NCBI GenBank assembly: GCA_964019425.1
Contig: OZ025833.1
Coordinates: 620,001 to 684,000, forward strand
Source of the DNA: Flectonema sp. DT1601
Lineage: Eukaryota > Euglenozoa > Diplonemea > Diplonemida > Diplonemidae
Length of the DNA: 64,000 bases
Direction: 5' to 3'
The notes beneath the pieces are model-generated. The model had not been told where the DNA came from. It saw only the letters and a program-made list of their open reading frames with translations, and did no database searches. Positions 21,384 through 31,422 of the stretch are shown in pieces (position 1 is the first letter of the stretch; every line of letters begins with the position of its first letter). Made by a program: the position numbers and the translations under genes.

Positions 21384-22150
21384 GTGTAATATTACTGTTT
21401 CTGTCCTAAATCAGTTCAGTTTAACCCTTTGGAGTAGATTTCGTTTAATAGCCCTCGAAAGAGCTGACATAGTAACCTGTGTTGGTTTTCATCATTTATT
21501 TCTGTTGATATGTCATGGTTGAGGTACCTTTGTCTTTGTTTGACCTCTCACATCAATGGTTGCTGTTATTTCATTATAGCAGTTGTCTGATTGAAAACGG
21601 ATATTCACTTTGCATACTCTGCTAGTGAGGATATATTTTTAGATCCTGTTATTACTTCGTACCTAAGAATGCCCCTTAAGGCAGGTGATCACGTCTGTAT
21701 TTTGCACGTGAGGTGCAAAATGAACACGGCCAGTGGCAATGGCTTTTTTCTAAAGAAAAAAAAAAAGGAAGCGCTTTAAAAAAAAAAAAAATAAATGAAT
21801 AGAGCGAAAGAAAAGAAAGCTTTCCCCGTATTTCAGATTATTAATGTGGTGTCGGTTCTTATTTTTTTTCATTCTCCCCACCCTTTGTTTTTTTTTTTTT
21901 GTTTTCTATAAGTCTTGCAGCAGAAAGTCCCGTCTTCGTCGTTTCCCCTTTCGTAACTGTCCACATGTTTCACTCAATAAAAGTTGTTTTCAGTCTTCTT
22001 CTGTCACCCTGTGGTGGAATAGTTTTCTTATGATACTATATGACCCTATCTATATTCACAGGATCATCCAGACATGTATTTCTTGATCATTTAGTAGAAG
22101 AAAGAAATACGTAAAGACTATTGTCATAACAGCTTACACATTTAAGAAAT
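21384..22150. other. Intergenic, no gene seen
   Basis: A/T-rich with A13 and T11 runs. A CAG ends at 22132, 18 bases before the next start. Confidence 0.5.
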
Positions 22151-22465
22151 ATGTCTGCATCTGGAGATCCTATAGAAGACAAGGACTGGGACACAAGATG
22201 GGGTGCCAAACCAACATCAGCGACAATGATTGTAGCGGGGGGATCGACTTTTGCACATCCAATTACTACCAATGAAAAACCACCTGCGCCAGACTATGTC
22301 AGAACACCGGGAGGAGGATGGGCACCATTAGCAACGAAAAAGACTTCTGGTTACAGTAAAAAGATAAAAAACCAATACATAGTAGAAGGCAAAGCCTTCC
22401 CAACAAAAGTAATGGTGTTCCCAAGAAATATAAATTCCCATAAAGATAATTGTTCTATTTCTTGA
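22151..22465 (+). CDS. Small soluble protein, unknown
   Basis: A 104-residue protein starting MSASGDPIEDKDWDTRWG. It is rich in Pro, Gly, Thr and Lys with short aromatic patches (DYVRTPGGGWAPLAT). It has no signal peptide or membrane span and ends CSIS, which is not a good CaaX. Length and composition resemble small axonemal or linker proteins, but that is only an impression. The open frame, the CAG acceptor-like site 18 bases upstream and the spacing between neighbours support a real gene. Confidence 0.5.
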   Translation: MSASGDPIEDKDWDTRWGAKPTSATMIVAGGSTFAHPITTNEKPPAPDYVRTPGGGWAPLATKKTSGYSKKIKNQYIVEGKAFPTKVMVFPRNINSHKDNCSIS

Positions 22466-22584
22466 GCCCCACTTAATCCAAAGGATTGAAAGCGTTCGTA
22501 GCACTTTGTAATGCTTTTCATTTAAACATGATATAGGTAAATATATTTATCAAAACCAATATTAACCAGTCGACAAAGTACAAA

Positions 22585-23273
22585 ATGGCCAGCTCAGAGG
22601 AGATGGTATCAATAGACCCGATGAAACCACGCAAAGACAATGATCTCCTTGCCTACTGCGTTGCAACACTGTGTGCCATTGATGTGGTGCTGTGCATGAG
22701 GGTTTTCCACATACGAACTGTTTTTGGGTTGGTTTTCTCTGTCGCGGGGTTGTTTGGATCCGCAACGAAAAAGAGAAGTTATCTTTTGATGTACGTAATT
22801 CACACGTCGTTTACTTTAGTGAGAGGGGTTATACACACAGGTTCAATTGTACTGGTTCACTTGGGCAACACACGAGATTCACTGTCCGATGCACCTGTTA
22901 CTTCTGTATTAGTTTTGTTAGCGCTGGAATTGGTTGAAATTTTCATTGCTGGAGTGGTGTATCTGTTCTATGCGAGTGCACGAGGTATGCAAACATTTTA
23001 TTTTAAGTTTTGTTTTTGTACAACATTTTTATCTATCCTAAAACAGAAGACACATTCGAGGAGATGGCACTTGAAGAGATGGCACAACTCGGTCAAGTTG
23101 GACTTGGAAGTGTGTCTCTTGAAGCAATAATTGATAACAAAGAAGTTTCAATGACTGCAATACTTGCTGCTGACGGTCCTGGCGGAGGTGGTGGTGCTGG
23201 TGGAGGTGGCGGTGGCGGCGGTGGTGGTGGAGGTGGTGGCGGGATAAGGAGGCGGAAGAAAATTCGAAGATGA
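22585..23273 (+). CDS. Two-exon tetraspan membrane protein with poly-Gly tail
   Basis: Exons 22585-22984 and 23047-23273 join in phase 1 to give 208 residues. The intron (22985-23046, 62 bp) has a GTATGC donor and AAAACAG acceptor. The protein has about four hydrophobic spans between residues 20 and 133 (LLAYCVATLCAIDVVL, VFGLVFSVAGLFG, MYVIHTSFTLVRGVIH, VTSVLVLLALELVEIF). An acidic cytosolic stretch follows (EDTFEEMALEEMAQL), then a run of 15 glycines and a basic end IRRRKKIRR. The glycines use mixed GGT/GGC/GGA codons, so the tract is an imperfect trinucleotide repeat that can vary in length. I recognise no family. A CAG site ends 15 bases before the ATG. Confidence 0.7.
22985..23046 (+). 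other. Intron (62 bp) of the tetraspan gene
   Basis: GTATGC donor, AAAACAG acceptor, phase 1; removal restores frame into EDTFEEMALEE. Confidence 0.75.
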
Positions 23274-23711
23274 TCACTGGTCTTCCTTCGAAATATGGAC
23301 TTCTCGATGTAGTTGACTACCAACAGTCATTTGTATGCTGCACTAACACTCAGCCGTTCGATGCTGACGCTTCTCTTAGATTAACCTATTCTCTGAGTTA
23401 ACAATCTTCGTGGTCTGCCACAATAATTTGTCTAAATAATCCTCCTTGTATTGGCTATTTCCTTTCTCTTAACAGAACTTTCAAAAGATGTGCTAGCATT
23501 ATTTTCGGACTGAGTATGTGGCAGTCACATGTGCACTTTGAGATTCTGAGCAAATGACTGGAAAGAATATTCTCTGTGAAAAATATTACTGCATGGAAAA
23601 ATTATTTCTGCACACTAATACTCGTGCCCAGTGATGGTTACACTGGTGTTTTTGGTGTTATTACTTTGTAGCCAATTCTTTGTTTATGGAATTTGTTTTT
23701 TTTTACGCAGG

Positions 23712-23722
23712 AAAAAAAAAAA
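23712..23722 (-). terminator. Pol III T-run terminator of tRNA-Tyr
   Basis: Eleven T residues on the - strand directly after the discriminator base. Confidence 0.85.
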
Positions 23723-23805
23723 TCCTCTCGGCCGGAATCGAACCAGCGACCGCGCGATATCAATGGTTCTACAGTCGCGCGCTCTACCAATTGAGCTACG
23801 AGAGG
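23723..23805 (-). tRNA. tRNA-Tyr(GUA) with 10-nt intron
   Basis: On the - strand it folds cleanly: acceptor CCTCTCG/CGAGAGG, D arm GCTC-AATTGGTA-GAGC, anticodon stem CGCGA/TCGCG, a five-base variable region CGGTC, and T arm GCTGG-TTCGATT-CCGGC with one G-T pair. The anticodon loop is CTGTAG, a 10-base intron (AACCATTGAT), then A, giving anticodon GTA. The C1-G72 pair and discriminator A73 are the eukaryotic and archaeal tyrosine identity elements, and an intron one base 3' of the anticodon is the canonical place. It is the only clear functional gene on the - strand here. Confidence 0.95.
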
Positions 23806-24308
23806 TCTGGAAAATAAAAAAATCTGGGAGAAATAGCTGGCATGACCATTCTTCTTTTTTTTTTTTTTTTTTTTTTTTTTTGGGAAGATAAAATGGAAAC
23901 TACTTTCTTTGTCCTTTTTCATTATACAATAAATTTGTACAATCTTTCTACTGACTCTGATCATTGTCTCGACATACAGCGACAGGGAAAACCCGCGAGC
24001 TGGGGACGACAGTCTTCTTTGGCATTTAAGCATTTTTCGACTTGAAAAGACACGACCTTCAATTTAATGGGTTCGTTTTTTTGAGATGTCTGGAATGAGC
24101 CTTTTTTTTTCATAACTCTGCAGAAGGGAAGACCTTACCTTCTTATGGGTGGCAAAGTTGCTTGTGCCAGTGAAAAGGTTAGTCAGAGAAGAAACTCATT
24201 CAATGTCACAGCTAAAAGTCAATGTCGGTGTGTAGCTCGAAGGCGAGTGTGTGCTCTGGGATTGATAGAGGTATCTGCAGGCGATGGGTTGGTGACTGCA
24301 GACCATTT

Positions 24309-27300
24309 ATGGCCACCGACAGTGACACAGGTTCGCAGCTTTCGAGGAGAGGCAAATCAAATTCACCCGCTTCAAAGACAGTTGTTCTTCCATTTCTGAA
24401 GGGAGTAACTGTTCAAAGCAAGTCGATGAACATAGTCAGGGGGTTCAATTATGAAATAGGGAGAGGTACTGTGTCCTTGCCGAAGTCAACGGTAAAGATG
24501 TCGAATGAAGCTCCGATTGTTCTCCCTCCACATCCACCGCCGAAACCTGTTTCTGACTATCCTCTAAACTGGTCATCTCATTTTGGTAAGCAACACCATC
24601 TCATAGATACATTAAACCTGCGAGGTCTTCGATAACCTTAAGCAGCAATGAACTGTTTAAGGTTGTATTTTATCGGTTTTAGACTTTACAGTCGAAACCT
24701 TCCTTTTTTTCGCTTGTCGCACTCTCTCTCTTATCATAATCGCTTATTGCAATTGTAGCCTTTCCATTTGTTTTCCGCAAAATCGCTGTGTCATCAGTTC
24801 ACCGACGTGCCGTTTTTTTTTTTTTTGATTCACGTTTAATTCACTTCAGGAAAAAGTATGAAAAATGTGAGCAAGGAGATTTTTTGATCATCTATACCAT
24901 TGCAGCTTATTTTCTTAAAAAACAACAGGAGATCACAACATGTACGGCAGGGCTCTACGAAGCCCCGCAAGGTCGCAACATTCTAGCAAAGGATTGCCAC
25001 CCATGTACGGACTCCCGCCTATGCAGGTAACAACAAAGACAAAATTAACAGAAACTTTAGCAAATGCTAAACTACAGTGGAGGATTGTAAAGATGAGTGG
25101 TAACAAAATAGCATTAGCAGTGTACACAGAGACAGAGACAATTCAGTTAAGACAGCTTTCTGCTAATAAGAGTAGAGATTGGGGAACGCGAAAGAATACC
25201 TCTAAAGGATGTGTGTTAATGTTCTGTAGAGGAGTCTTGGGTGGAACAATCAAACAAAGGGGATGGTTGGGTATAGGAAGTGGTATTACTTTCTTCATTG
25301 CTGATGGTGATACTCTAGTTGATACAATACTTCTTCCAGAAGATATAACAGAGTTAGTACGTGACGATACTCACAACACTGTTGATATTAGATATTCGTA
25401 CAGAGGAAAGGCAAAAGCTGCTGTTCTTGGTCTTCACAAACATCGATTAGATGATGCTGTGGCTTCACTTGTTACAATTTGTGATGAAACAAGTTCTGGA
25501 GGTCAACCATCGGCAGATGAAACTTTGACTAGAAACTTATCCCCAGCTCGTCCAGAAACCATCAGCCACACTGATCCACAACTAGTATCAGTCGGAGGTA
25601 TGGATGGCAGTGACACACGTCCTAGTCTGTCAGCTGCTCTATCATCATCTAAAAAACCAACAGAGCCCATCAGCAGTCCTGGTCCAAAAACCCCAAGTTG
25701 GTGGGTTGAAACTCCACTTCCAGCAAACGTCGACAACAAGACTGAATACGGACCTCTTGCAGACTCTAAAAAAAGTGAATTAGAACGTGTCGCAGCAGTA
25801 ATCGATCCGGCAGCAGTTAATTATAAAAAGTGGAAAGAAGCTGGGTATCGAATGGGAGGTGGAAAGGGTCCTAAATATGTCAATCTTTTAAAAGAAATTG
25901 GAAAGCAAATCACAACCAGGGCAGTCCGCAGTAAGAAAAACCTGTTAGACGAGATTCTTGACCATGTCAGATGCCCATCAGGTTGTACCTACAGTGAAGT
26001 TGTGAGAAATCAAGCTGCCTTACTATATAAAAGTATTCCTAGTGTGTCACAGACTCATAGTCCTGTGGAGACCTTTATTCTCAGATTGCTGTCACAAGGA
26101 GGTGCAGACACAGATCTATTTTTAGGCTTTCCAGAACCATCTGAAGAAAGCCGCAACACTTCTCTGTATGCAACTCTTTGCCAAGTGATGTGCTCTGCCT
26201 GGGAGACTATTAGTCAAGGAGGGATGTTGTCGTATCATGATCTTAGTGATTCGTACAGTAATCTAATTTGTTATTTATTTACTGCTGTTGAACCAATTCC
26301 CAGTGGGGTAACACTCTTCAGACCAGCAGTTGTTACCGCCTCTGCCTACACTGATTTGATAACACTACAACCGGGACAGCTGTATTCCTGGGGTGCTCCT
26401 GCCGCGTGTACGTCAGATGCAGAAATTGCAGAGTCAGTTTTAGAGGGTGAAGATGAAAAGGTTTTGTTCATCATTAGAGGAGAGCTCTATGCAGTTCCAG
26501 TTCATATTGTGAGCAAGTATCCAAGGGAAATGGAAGTAATGCTTCCACCACTATCAGTGTTTGAAGTTATAAATGTTTACGAAGACGTTCATCATCTTAC
26601 AATCGAATTACAGCCTCGAGGAACAGCAGTTGACGGTGATCAGGACGTAGAAACCTCATTACATGAAATATTAAATAGAACTGAAGTAAGTGATCAAGCA
26701 ATGCAACGTCCTAAATCTGTTCTCGTAGAGACTCAGGAAGAACAAGAGAGATCAGTGGCTATTGAGGATGAGGGGACATGGAGACGTCTTTTAGAAAAGT
26801 TATTCTTCACAACATTACCTCCAGCTGTTGTGTTTCCATCATCGACTAGCCATGTTCTTTCTGAGAAGAAATCACCTCAAAGATCTGTAGAAGATCCACA
26901 ATCTCCGGAGAGACCTCTTTATTTAGGTCATTCATTAGACTTAGGAAGTGATTATCCTCCTCATAATGAACGTGTGACTGAGCACATGACTGATCAACAA
27001 ACTCCTCCACGATCAGAGTTCCCACCGAGGAATGTTCAAATATCTCCGGAAAGACCAAAACCATCAACTGTTCCTTTCAGTACCTTTGACGATGACTTAC
27101 CTCCACCTGCTACACCAGCACCACCTGGGACTGCTGTATTCTCACCTGGTACTGCATCTTCTTATAGCAGTATTGCCGTACCACATTCTACAGGAAATCC
27201 TACTTTTACTACTCCGAATGCGGCTTCTCCAGGAGGAGGTGACGACACAGAGTCTGCGACGCTAAAATCAGCAACGCAACTTATCAGATCTCAGGCAGCT

Positions 27301-28605
27301 CAAATTAAAAAATTAGAATGGCAAGTACGTGGTTTAGAACAGGTATGTCTACACTAACCGTACGAGGTATTAGTCTGGTCATCGATGTGTACAAAAAACA
27401 AAAAACAAAATAAAAACAGGTTTTAAAAGATAGCGATCAGCAGTCTTTGTTAGCTAAACTGGAAGAAACTATGAAACAGAGAAAGTATGGATTGTAAATA
27501 TTTTATTTTTTTCTTACTTAATGTGAATCGACAATAACAAACATACCTACACACAGTATTCTAATTGCTGAACGTGATCACCACTCACAGACTGTGTCTC
27601 AACAAGAAGAAGAAGCGATTAAGAGAAAGATATTATATGTATGTGGAAAAAACAAACAAACAAACAAACAAAATACAAAACCTACTTCTGTATATACAAA
27701 TAACACCACAGAATGCGACTCCAACTGACATCTTGTCTTTATCAACAGATGAACTTCGTCGGAGATTTGTTGCTCTCCAAACAGAGTTTAAAAGACTTGA
27801 AGGATTGGAAGAAGAAACTATCAACCGTTGTAGAGAAAGGATCGATAATGAAGTTTTAAGTAGACTAGAAGTGATGAGAGAACAATGCAGTGACTCTGGA
27901 TTAATATATTCTATGAGTGAAAATGAACTGAGAAGTAAGGTAATGATATTAGTAAGTGAGAATAGGAAACTATCTGAGCAAAATCAGGGATCTGAACATC
28001 TGTCTGAAATGATCTCATTGAAAGAAGAAAACAAATCTCTTCTGAGAGAACTGGAATCTCGTGACACGATATTAGTCAGACAGTTGCAGGCAGCTGCAAG
28101 ACTTGAAGCTGGTCTACCAGCTGTGATTGACACACAACGATCAGTTACTGTATCGAGATCCATCAAAGAGAGTATTGGATTAATTCACGATAAAGATGAT
28201 TGGAGAACAGTAGTAGAAGTTGTTGAGGGATCCCCAGCATGGACGGCAGGCATTCAAGGTGGAGTTTACTTAGTGTCTGCTGACGGTGTTGATCTTAAAA
28301 GTATTTCATCGCTTTCAGAATTTATGTCGTTTGTTTCAAAATCATCTTTCACTCTAAATATTATAGATCAGGTTGAAGATTACCAGCCGTCGTCGAAGAT
28401 ATCACAACTGTCCCTCACAATTCAGTCACAGAGATCACTCATTGGATCGGTTGATGCTCCGTTACTGTCCCCTTCTCCTCCACTTGTTGAGAATACTAAC
28501 GCAATTGAAACAGCATGGGAGACTATAAAGCGTGATTGTGATGTTTTGAGACATCTTTACTTGCTGAGGCAGTCCATCAAACACAATGTTGGTTCATCGC
28601 CTTGA
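24309..28605 (+). CDS. Five-exon coiled-coil and PDZ-domain protein
   Basis: Exons 24309-24585, 24929-27342, 27420-27484, 27557-27638 and 27712-28605 join in phases 1, 0, 2 and 0 to give 1243 residues. The N-terminal part holds a compact domain (about 125-250, LQWRIVKMSGNKIALAVY onward) that may be PH-like. A Ser/Pro-rich linker and a helical middle region (about 300-620) follow, then a Pro-rich segment (DDLPPPATPAPPGT). Coiled coils span about 880-1080. A PDZ-like domain lies at about 1089-1170 (RSIKESIGLIHD, then VVEGSPAWTAGIQGGVYL, then a loop and LNIIDQ). I do not recognise the whole protein; scaffold or cytoskeletal linker is an inference. Exon 1 is joined by frame and phase only, and the gene could instead start at Met 24940. 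Confidence 0.68.
24586..24928 (+). other. Intron 1 (343 bp) of the PDZ gene
   Basis: GTAAGC donor, ACAACAG acceptor, phase 1. It is longer than the ordinary introns here and holds several stops. Confidence 0.55.
27343..27419 (+). other. Intron 2 (77 bp) of the PDZ gene
   Basis: GTATGT donor, AAAACAG acceptor, phase 0. Confidence 0.8.
27485..27556 (+). other. Intron 3 (72 bp) of the PDZ gene
   Basis: GTATGG donor, ACACAG acceptor, phase 2. Confidence 0.75.
27639..27711 (+). other. Intron 4 (73 bp) of the PDZ gene
   Basis: GTATGT donor, ACCACAG acceptor, phase 0; contains an (AAAC)n run. Confidence 0.75.
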
Positions 28606-28905
28606 TGTACTTTTTACGTTTTCTAAACAACATTTTTTTTTTTTTTTTTTTTTTTTTGAAAAAAATTTGTGGCAAAAATGTTGGAGGAATACACCCTTCG
28701 ACGATAAGCAAAATATTACCTATAGATTTCCTGTATATCCTTGTTGTACATTGGTTTGTTTTTTTATTTTTTTTTTATTGTTGTTACTGTTGAAAGTTAA
28801 CATTGGTACCATCATATACTTGATACGGATAACAACTTGTATACTTCTCTTCTAATGTGTTTTATGTTAACTTACTATATATCAGTTATCAATAAAATAA
28901 AATTG
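28606..28905. other. Intergenic
   Basis: T26 run and A/T-rich spacer; ATATATCAG ends at 28885, 20 bases before the KAS start chosen here. Confidence 0.5.
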
Positions 28906-30258
28906 ATGAGGAGGGTCTTCGTTACTGGAGTGGGCTGCGTCACTCCATTGGGACTGAATGTAAAAGACACATGGAATTCTATCTTAAATAACGAAAGTGG
29001 AATTCGAAAATTAGAAGACTTTGACGAGGGATTATTTTGGGGAAAGTGGGATCCTGAGAAAATTGATTTAACCTGTAAAATAGGAGGTAATGTTCAATGT
29101 GAAGGTACAATGAAAGGAGACAGCAGGGTAGCTAGAGGAACAATGTTCGCGTTGAAGGCGGCACAAGAAGCTCTCCAGAGTGCTGCTATTGATACGACCA
29201 GTGAAAATATCGACACCGACATGATAGGAATCTCTCTCGGAACTGGCATGTCTTGTCTTCCTGAAATTGCTGAAGCAACACGAGCGCTTGATAATGGAAA
29301 ATTAAAACACATATCTCCATTTTTTGTTCCGAAAATTCTGTGTAATGCAGCAGCTAGTCACATCTCTATACAACACCAACTTCGAGGACCAAACCACTCT
29401 GCCAGCACAGCCTGTGCTACTGGAGCTCATTCTATAGGAGATGCCTTCAGACTAATACAACATGGTAACGCTGATATAATGATTAGTGGTGGAACTGAGG
29501 CATCTCTGAACCCAATTGCGTTCGCAGGTTTTCAAAGAGCTAAGGCGATGAGTACCGGGTTTAATGAATCTCCTCAAGTAGCGTCTCGTCCGTTTGATCA
29601 AAACAGAGATGGATTTGTGATGTCAGAGGGTGCAGCTGTTCTTATTCTGGAATCCTTAGACAGCATTGAAAACAGAGGTGTCACTCCATTGGCTGAAATA
29701 GTTGGGTTTGGCTCTTCAGCTGATGGCTATCACGTAACATCACCTCACCCTGAGTCTCTCGGAATGATTAAATGCATGAGGCATGCTATTCGTGAAGCAA
29801 CTCTCTCAGGTCACACATTAAACCTTGGATACATAAACGCTCACAGCACCTCCACACCTGTCGGAGATGAACTCGAGGCAGCAGCTATTGCAGAGGTTTG
29901 CAAGACATTCGGTATGCATACATATTTAGTTTTTTTTTTTTCTTCCAATCCAAGTCAAGAGTCACAACAAAACAAAAAAAACAAAACAGACGACAAAATA
30001 AAGGTCTCAAGTTCAAAGGGAAACCTTGGACACTTATTAGGTGCCGCAGGAGCCATTGAAGCGTTGGTCACTGTACAAGCTTTGAAAAACGGGTTAGCAC
30101 CTGGTACCTTAAATCTAGAAAATCCATCATCCGATAAAAGAGATAAAATTGATTTCCTCAAAACTGCTACTGAATTTAATGAAGAATACACAATGTCGAA
30201 TAGTTTTGGTTTTGGAGGTACCAACACGTCACTTCTATTCAAGAAGGCAATCTTTTAG
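28906..30258 (+). CDS. Beta-ketoacyl-ACP synthase II (FabF/OXSM type)
   Basis: Exons 28906-29911 and 29990-30258 join in phase 1 to give 424 residues, the usual KAS II length (about 412). The enzyme condenses malonyl-ACP with a growing acyl-ACP in type II fatty acid synthesis, most likely in the mitochondrion. Visible features are MRRVFVTGVGCVTPLG at the N terminus, the nucleophile in STACATGAHSIGDAF (C170), the first histidine in INAHSTSTPVGD (usually AHGTST), KGNLGHLLGAAGA with the Lys and second His, and the C-terminal NSFGFGGTNTSLLF. Start 28906 is supported by homology and by the CAG 20 bases upstream. An in-frame extension begins at 28855 (ATG), which could encode a targeting peptide. 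The 78-bp intron is in frame and stop-free, so unspliced RNA would add 26 residues. Confidence 0.93.
   Translation: MRRVFVTGVGCVTPLGLNVKDTWNSILNNESGIRKLEDFDEGLFWGKWDPEKIDLTCKIGGNVQCEGTMKGDSRVARGTMFALKAAQEALQSAAIDTTSENIDTDMIGISLGTGMSCLPEIAEATRALDNGKLKHISPFFVPKILCNAAASHISIQHQLRGPNHSASTACATGAHSIGDAFRLIQHGNADIMISGGTEASLNPIAFAGFQRAKAMSTGFNESPQVASRPFDQNRDGFVMSEGAAVLILESLDSIENRGVTPLAEIVGFGSSADGYHVTSPHPESLGMIKCMRHAIREATLSGHTLNLGYINAHSTSTPVGDELEAAAIAEVCKTFGMHTYLVFFFSSNPSQESQQNKKNKTDDKIKVSSSKGNLGHLLGAAGAIEALVTVQALKNGLAPGTLNLENPSSDKRDKIDFLKTATEFNEEYTMSNSFGFGGTNTSLLFKKAIF
29912..29989 (+). other. Intron (78 bp) of the KAS gene
   Basis: GTATGC donor, AAAACAG acceptor, phase 1. Removal joins EVCKTF to DDKIKVSSSKG. 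Its length is a multiple of three and it has no stop. Confidence 0.85.
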
Positions 30259-30482
30259 ACTGAACCTGACGGTGAGTATTATCGATAAAAAAAAGGTTAA
30301 CAAAATGAATGCTCTAGCTTATTCTATTTCACACTCTTTTTTTCGATTACAAAAAAAAAAAAAAAAAAAAAAATCCTAATGGATAACGTTTGTTATATAT
30401 TGATAGTTCACATTTTAAGAAACTAACATTTTTATTTCTTACATTCAAAAAAAAACAGTTGAGATAAAATTTCTATTCACTT
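30259..30482. other. Short intergenic
   Basis: A22 run at about 30352-30373. AAACAG ends at 30458, 24 bases before the next ATG. Confidence 0.5.
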
Positions 30483-31214
30483 ATGAGTGAGGTAGTAGTC
30501 GAGGTCTGCGACAACAAGAAAAGCTACTCAATTCCTGTACACAATGAAATGCTATTTTCAGAATTCAAGGGTATAGTTGCCAACACCATCGGAATAAAAG
30601 TATCTGAAGTAGTATTCTCAGACTTAAACAGCGACACAGACAGGTCAATTAGTGAATTGGGAATCATTGGTGGGATACCGCTATCGATAAGTAATTCAAA
30701 AAAAACAGATTCTGAGAATAAGGCTGTGAAAAAGTATCCTTTGAAATCTCTGTCGTGGAAGAATGCAGAAATAGACCTAACCAGAGTTTGGGGTAATATT
30801 TATATTTCAGGGCAGCAGGGCGCATCATGTCCTGCCGTGTTATCGAGAAGTAGGATCTGCTGTGTTATTAATTGTTGTGATAGAATTCAGCACTCATCTA
30901 AACTAGTGGCCTCTTTAAGTAAGTATCATGTTGCGAAATCGTTTTTTGATACGAAATCAGTTGACATGAAACCATTCCTTCCACCGATGTTTGAAATTTT
31001 AAATTATGCTGACGCCAATAACAAGAATGTTCTCGTACATTGTCTGTCTGGAGCAAGTCGTTCAAGTTCAGTAGTCATTGCGTGGTTGATTACAGTTAAG
31101 GGATATCGACTTCAGGATTGTATTCAGAAACTTCGAGATAGAAGAAGTATCGTCAGACCTAACAAAGGTTTTCTCGAACAACTTACTGAAATGGACGTCC
31201 AAAAACATAAATAG
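30483..31214 (+). CDS. Ubiquitin-like domain plus dual-specificity phosphatase
   Basis: A 243-residue protein. Residues 1-72 look like a ubiquitin fold (VVEVCDNKKSYSIPVHNEML, then FKGIVANTIGI, then ISELGIIGGIPLSIS). Residues about 90-240 are a dual-specificity protein phosphatase: WGNIYISGQQGA, CCVINCCDRI, then the signature HCLSGASRS with nucleophile C187 and R193, and a typical SSVVIAWLI helix after it. Acidic residues in FFDTKSVDMKPF may supply the general acid. It would remove phosphate from Ser/Thr/Tyr or another small substrate. The Ubl-DSP pairing is uncommon to my knowledge. Single exon. Confidence 0.82.
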   Translation: MSEVVVEVCDNKKSYSIPVHNEMLFSEFKGIVANTIGIKVSEVVFSDLNSDTDRSISELGIIGGIPLSISNSKKTDSENKAVKKYPLKSLSWKNAEIDLTRVWGNIYISGQQGASCPAVLSRSRICCVINCCDRIQHSSKLVASLSKYHVAKSFFDTKSVDMKPFLPPMFEILNYADANNKNVLVHCLSGASRSSSVVIAWLITVKGYRLQDCIQKLRDRRSIVRPNKGFLEQLTEMDVQKHK

Positions 31215-31422
31215 ATTCCCCTAGCCAAAGCCTACTATCTTTTTAGTTGTTACTTTTTTTTTTTTTTTTTTGACTTTATATGAAATATTTCACCCCCCGT
31301 TTTCTCAGGTGTGATTGGCGAAACAGAAAAAAACCTTAATACTCTATTTTCCGTTTCCACGTTTTTGTCAAAATTATCGCCCTCCTTTTCTCAGGTATGG
31401 TTGACGGAACAGAAACCAAACC

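Larger units (their letters stand above)
23274..24308. other. Intergenic around tRNA-Tyr
   Basis: Apart from the tRNA gene I see no feature I can support. A T27 tract lies at about 23855-23881. CTGCAG ends at 24301 just before the next start. Confidence 0.5.

Noticed and set aside
24145-24399. 84-codon frame overlapping the PDZ gene start
   Set aside because: It overlaps exon 1 of the better-supported gene in another frame and has no recognisable content.
28855-28905. Upstream Met of the KAS gene as the start
   Set aside because: The CAG at 28885 lies inside this extension and homology begins exactly at 28906. A targeting-peptide isoform is not excluded.
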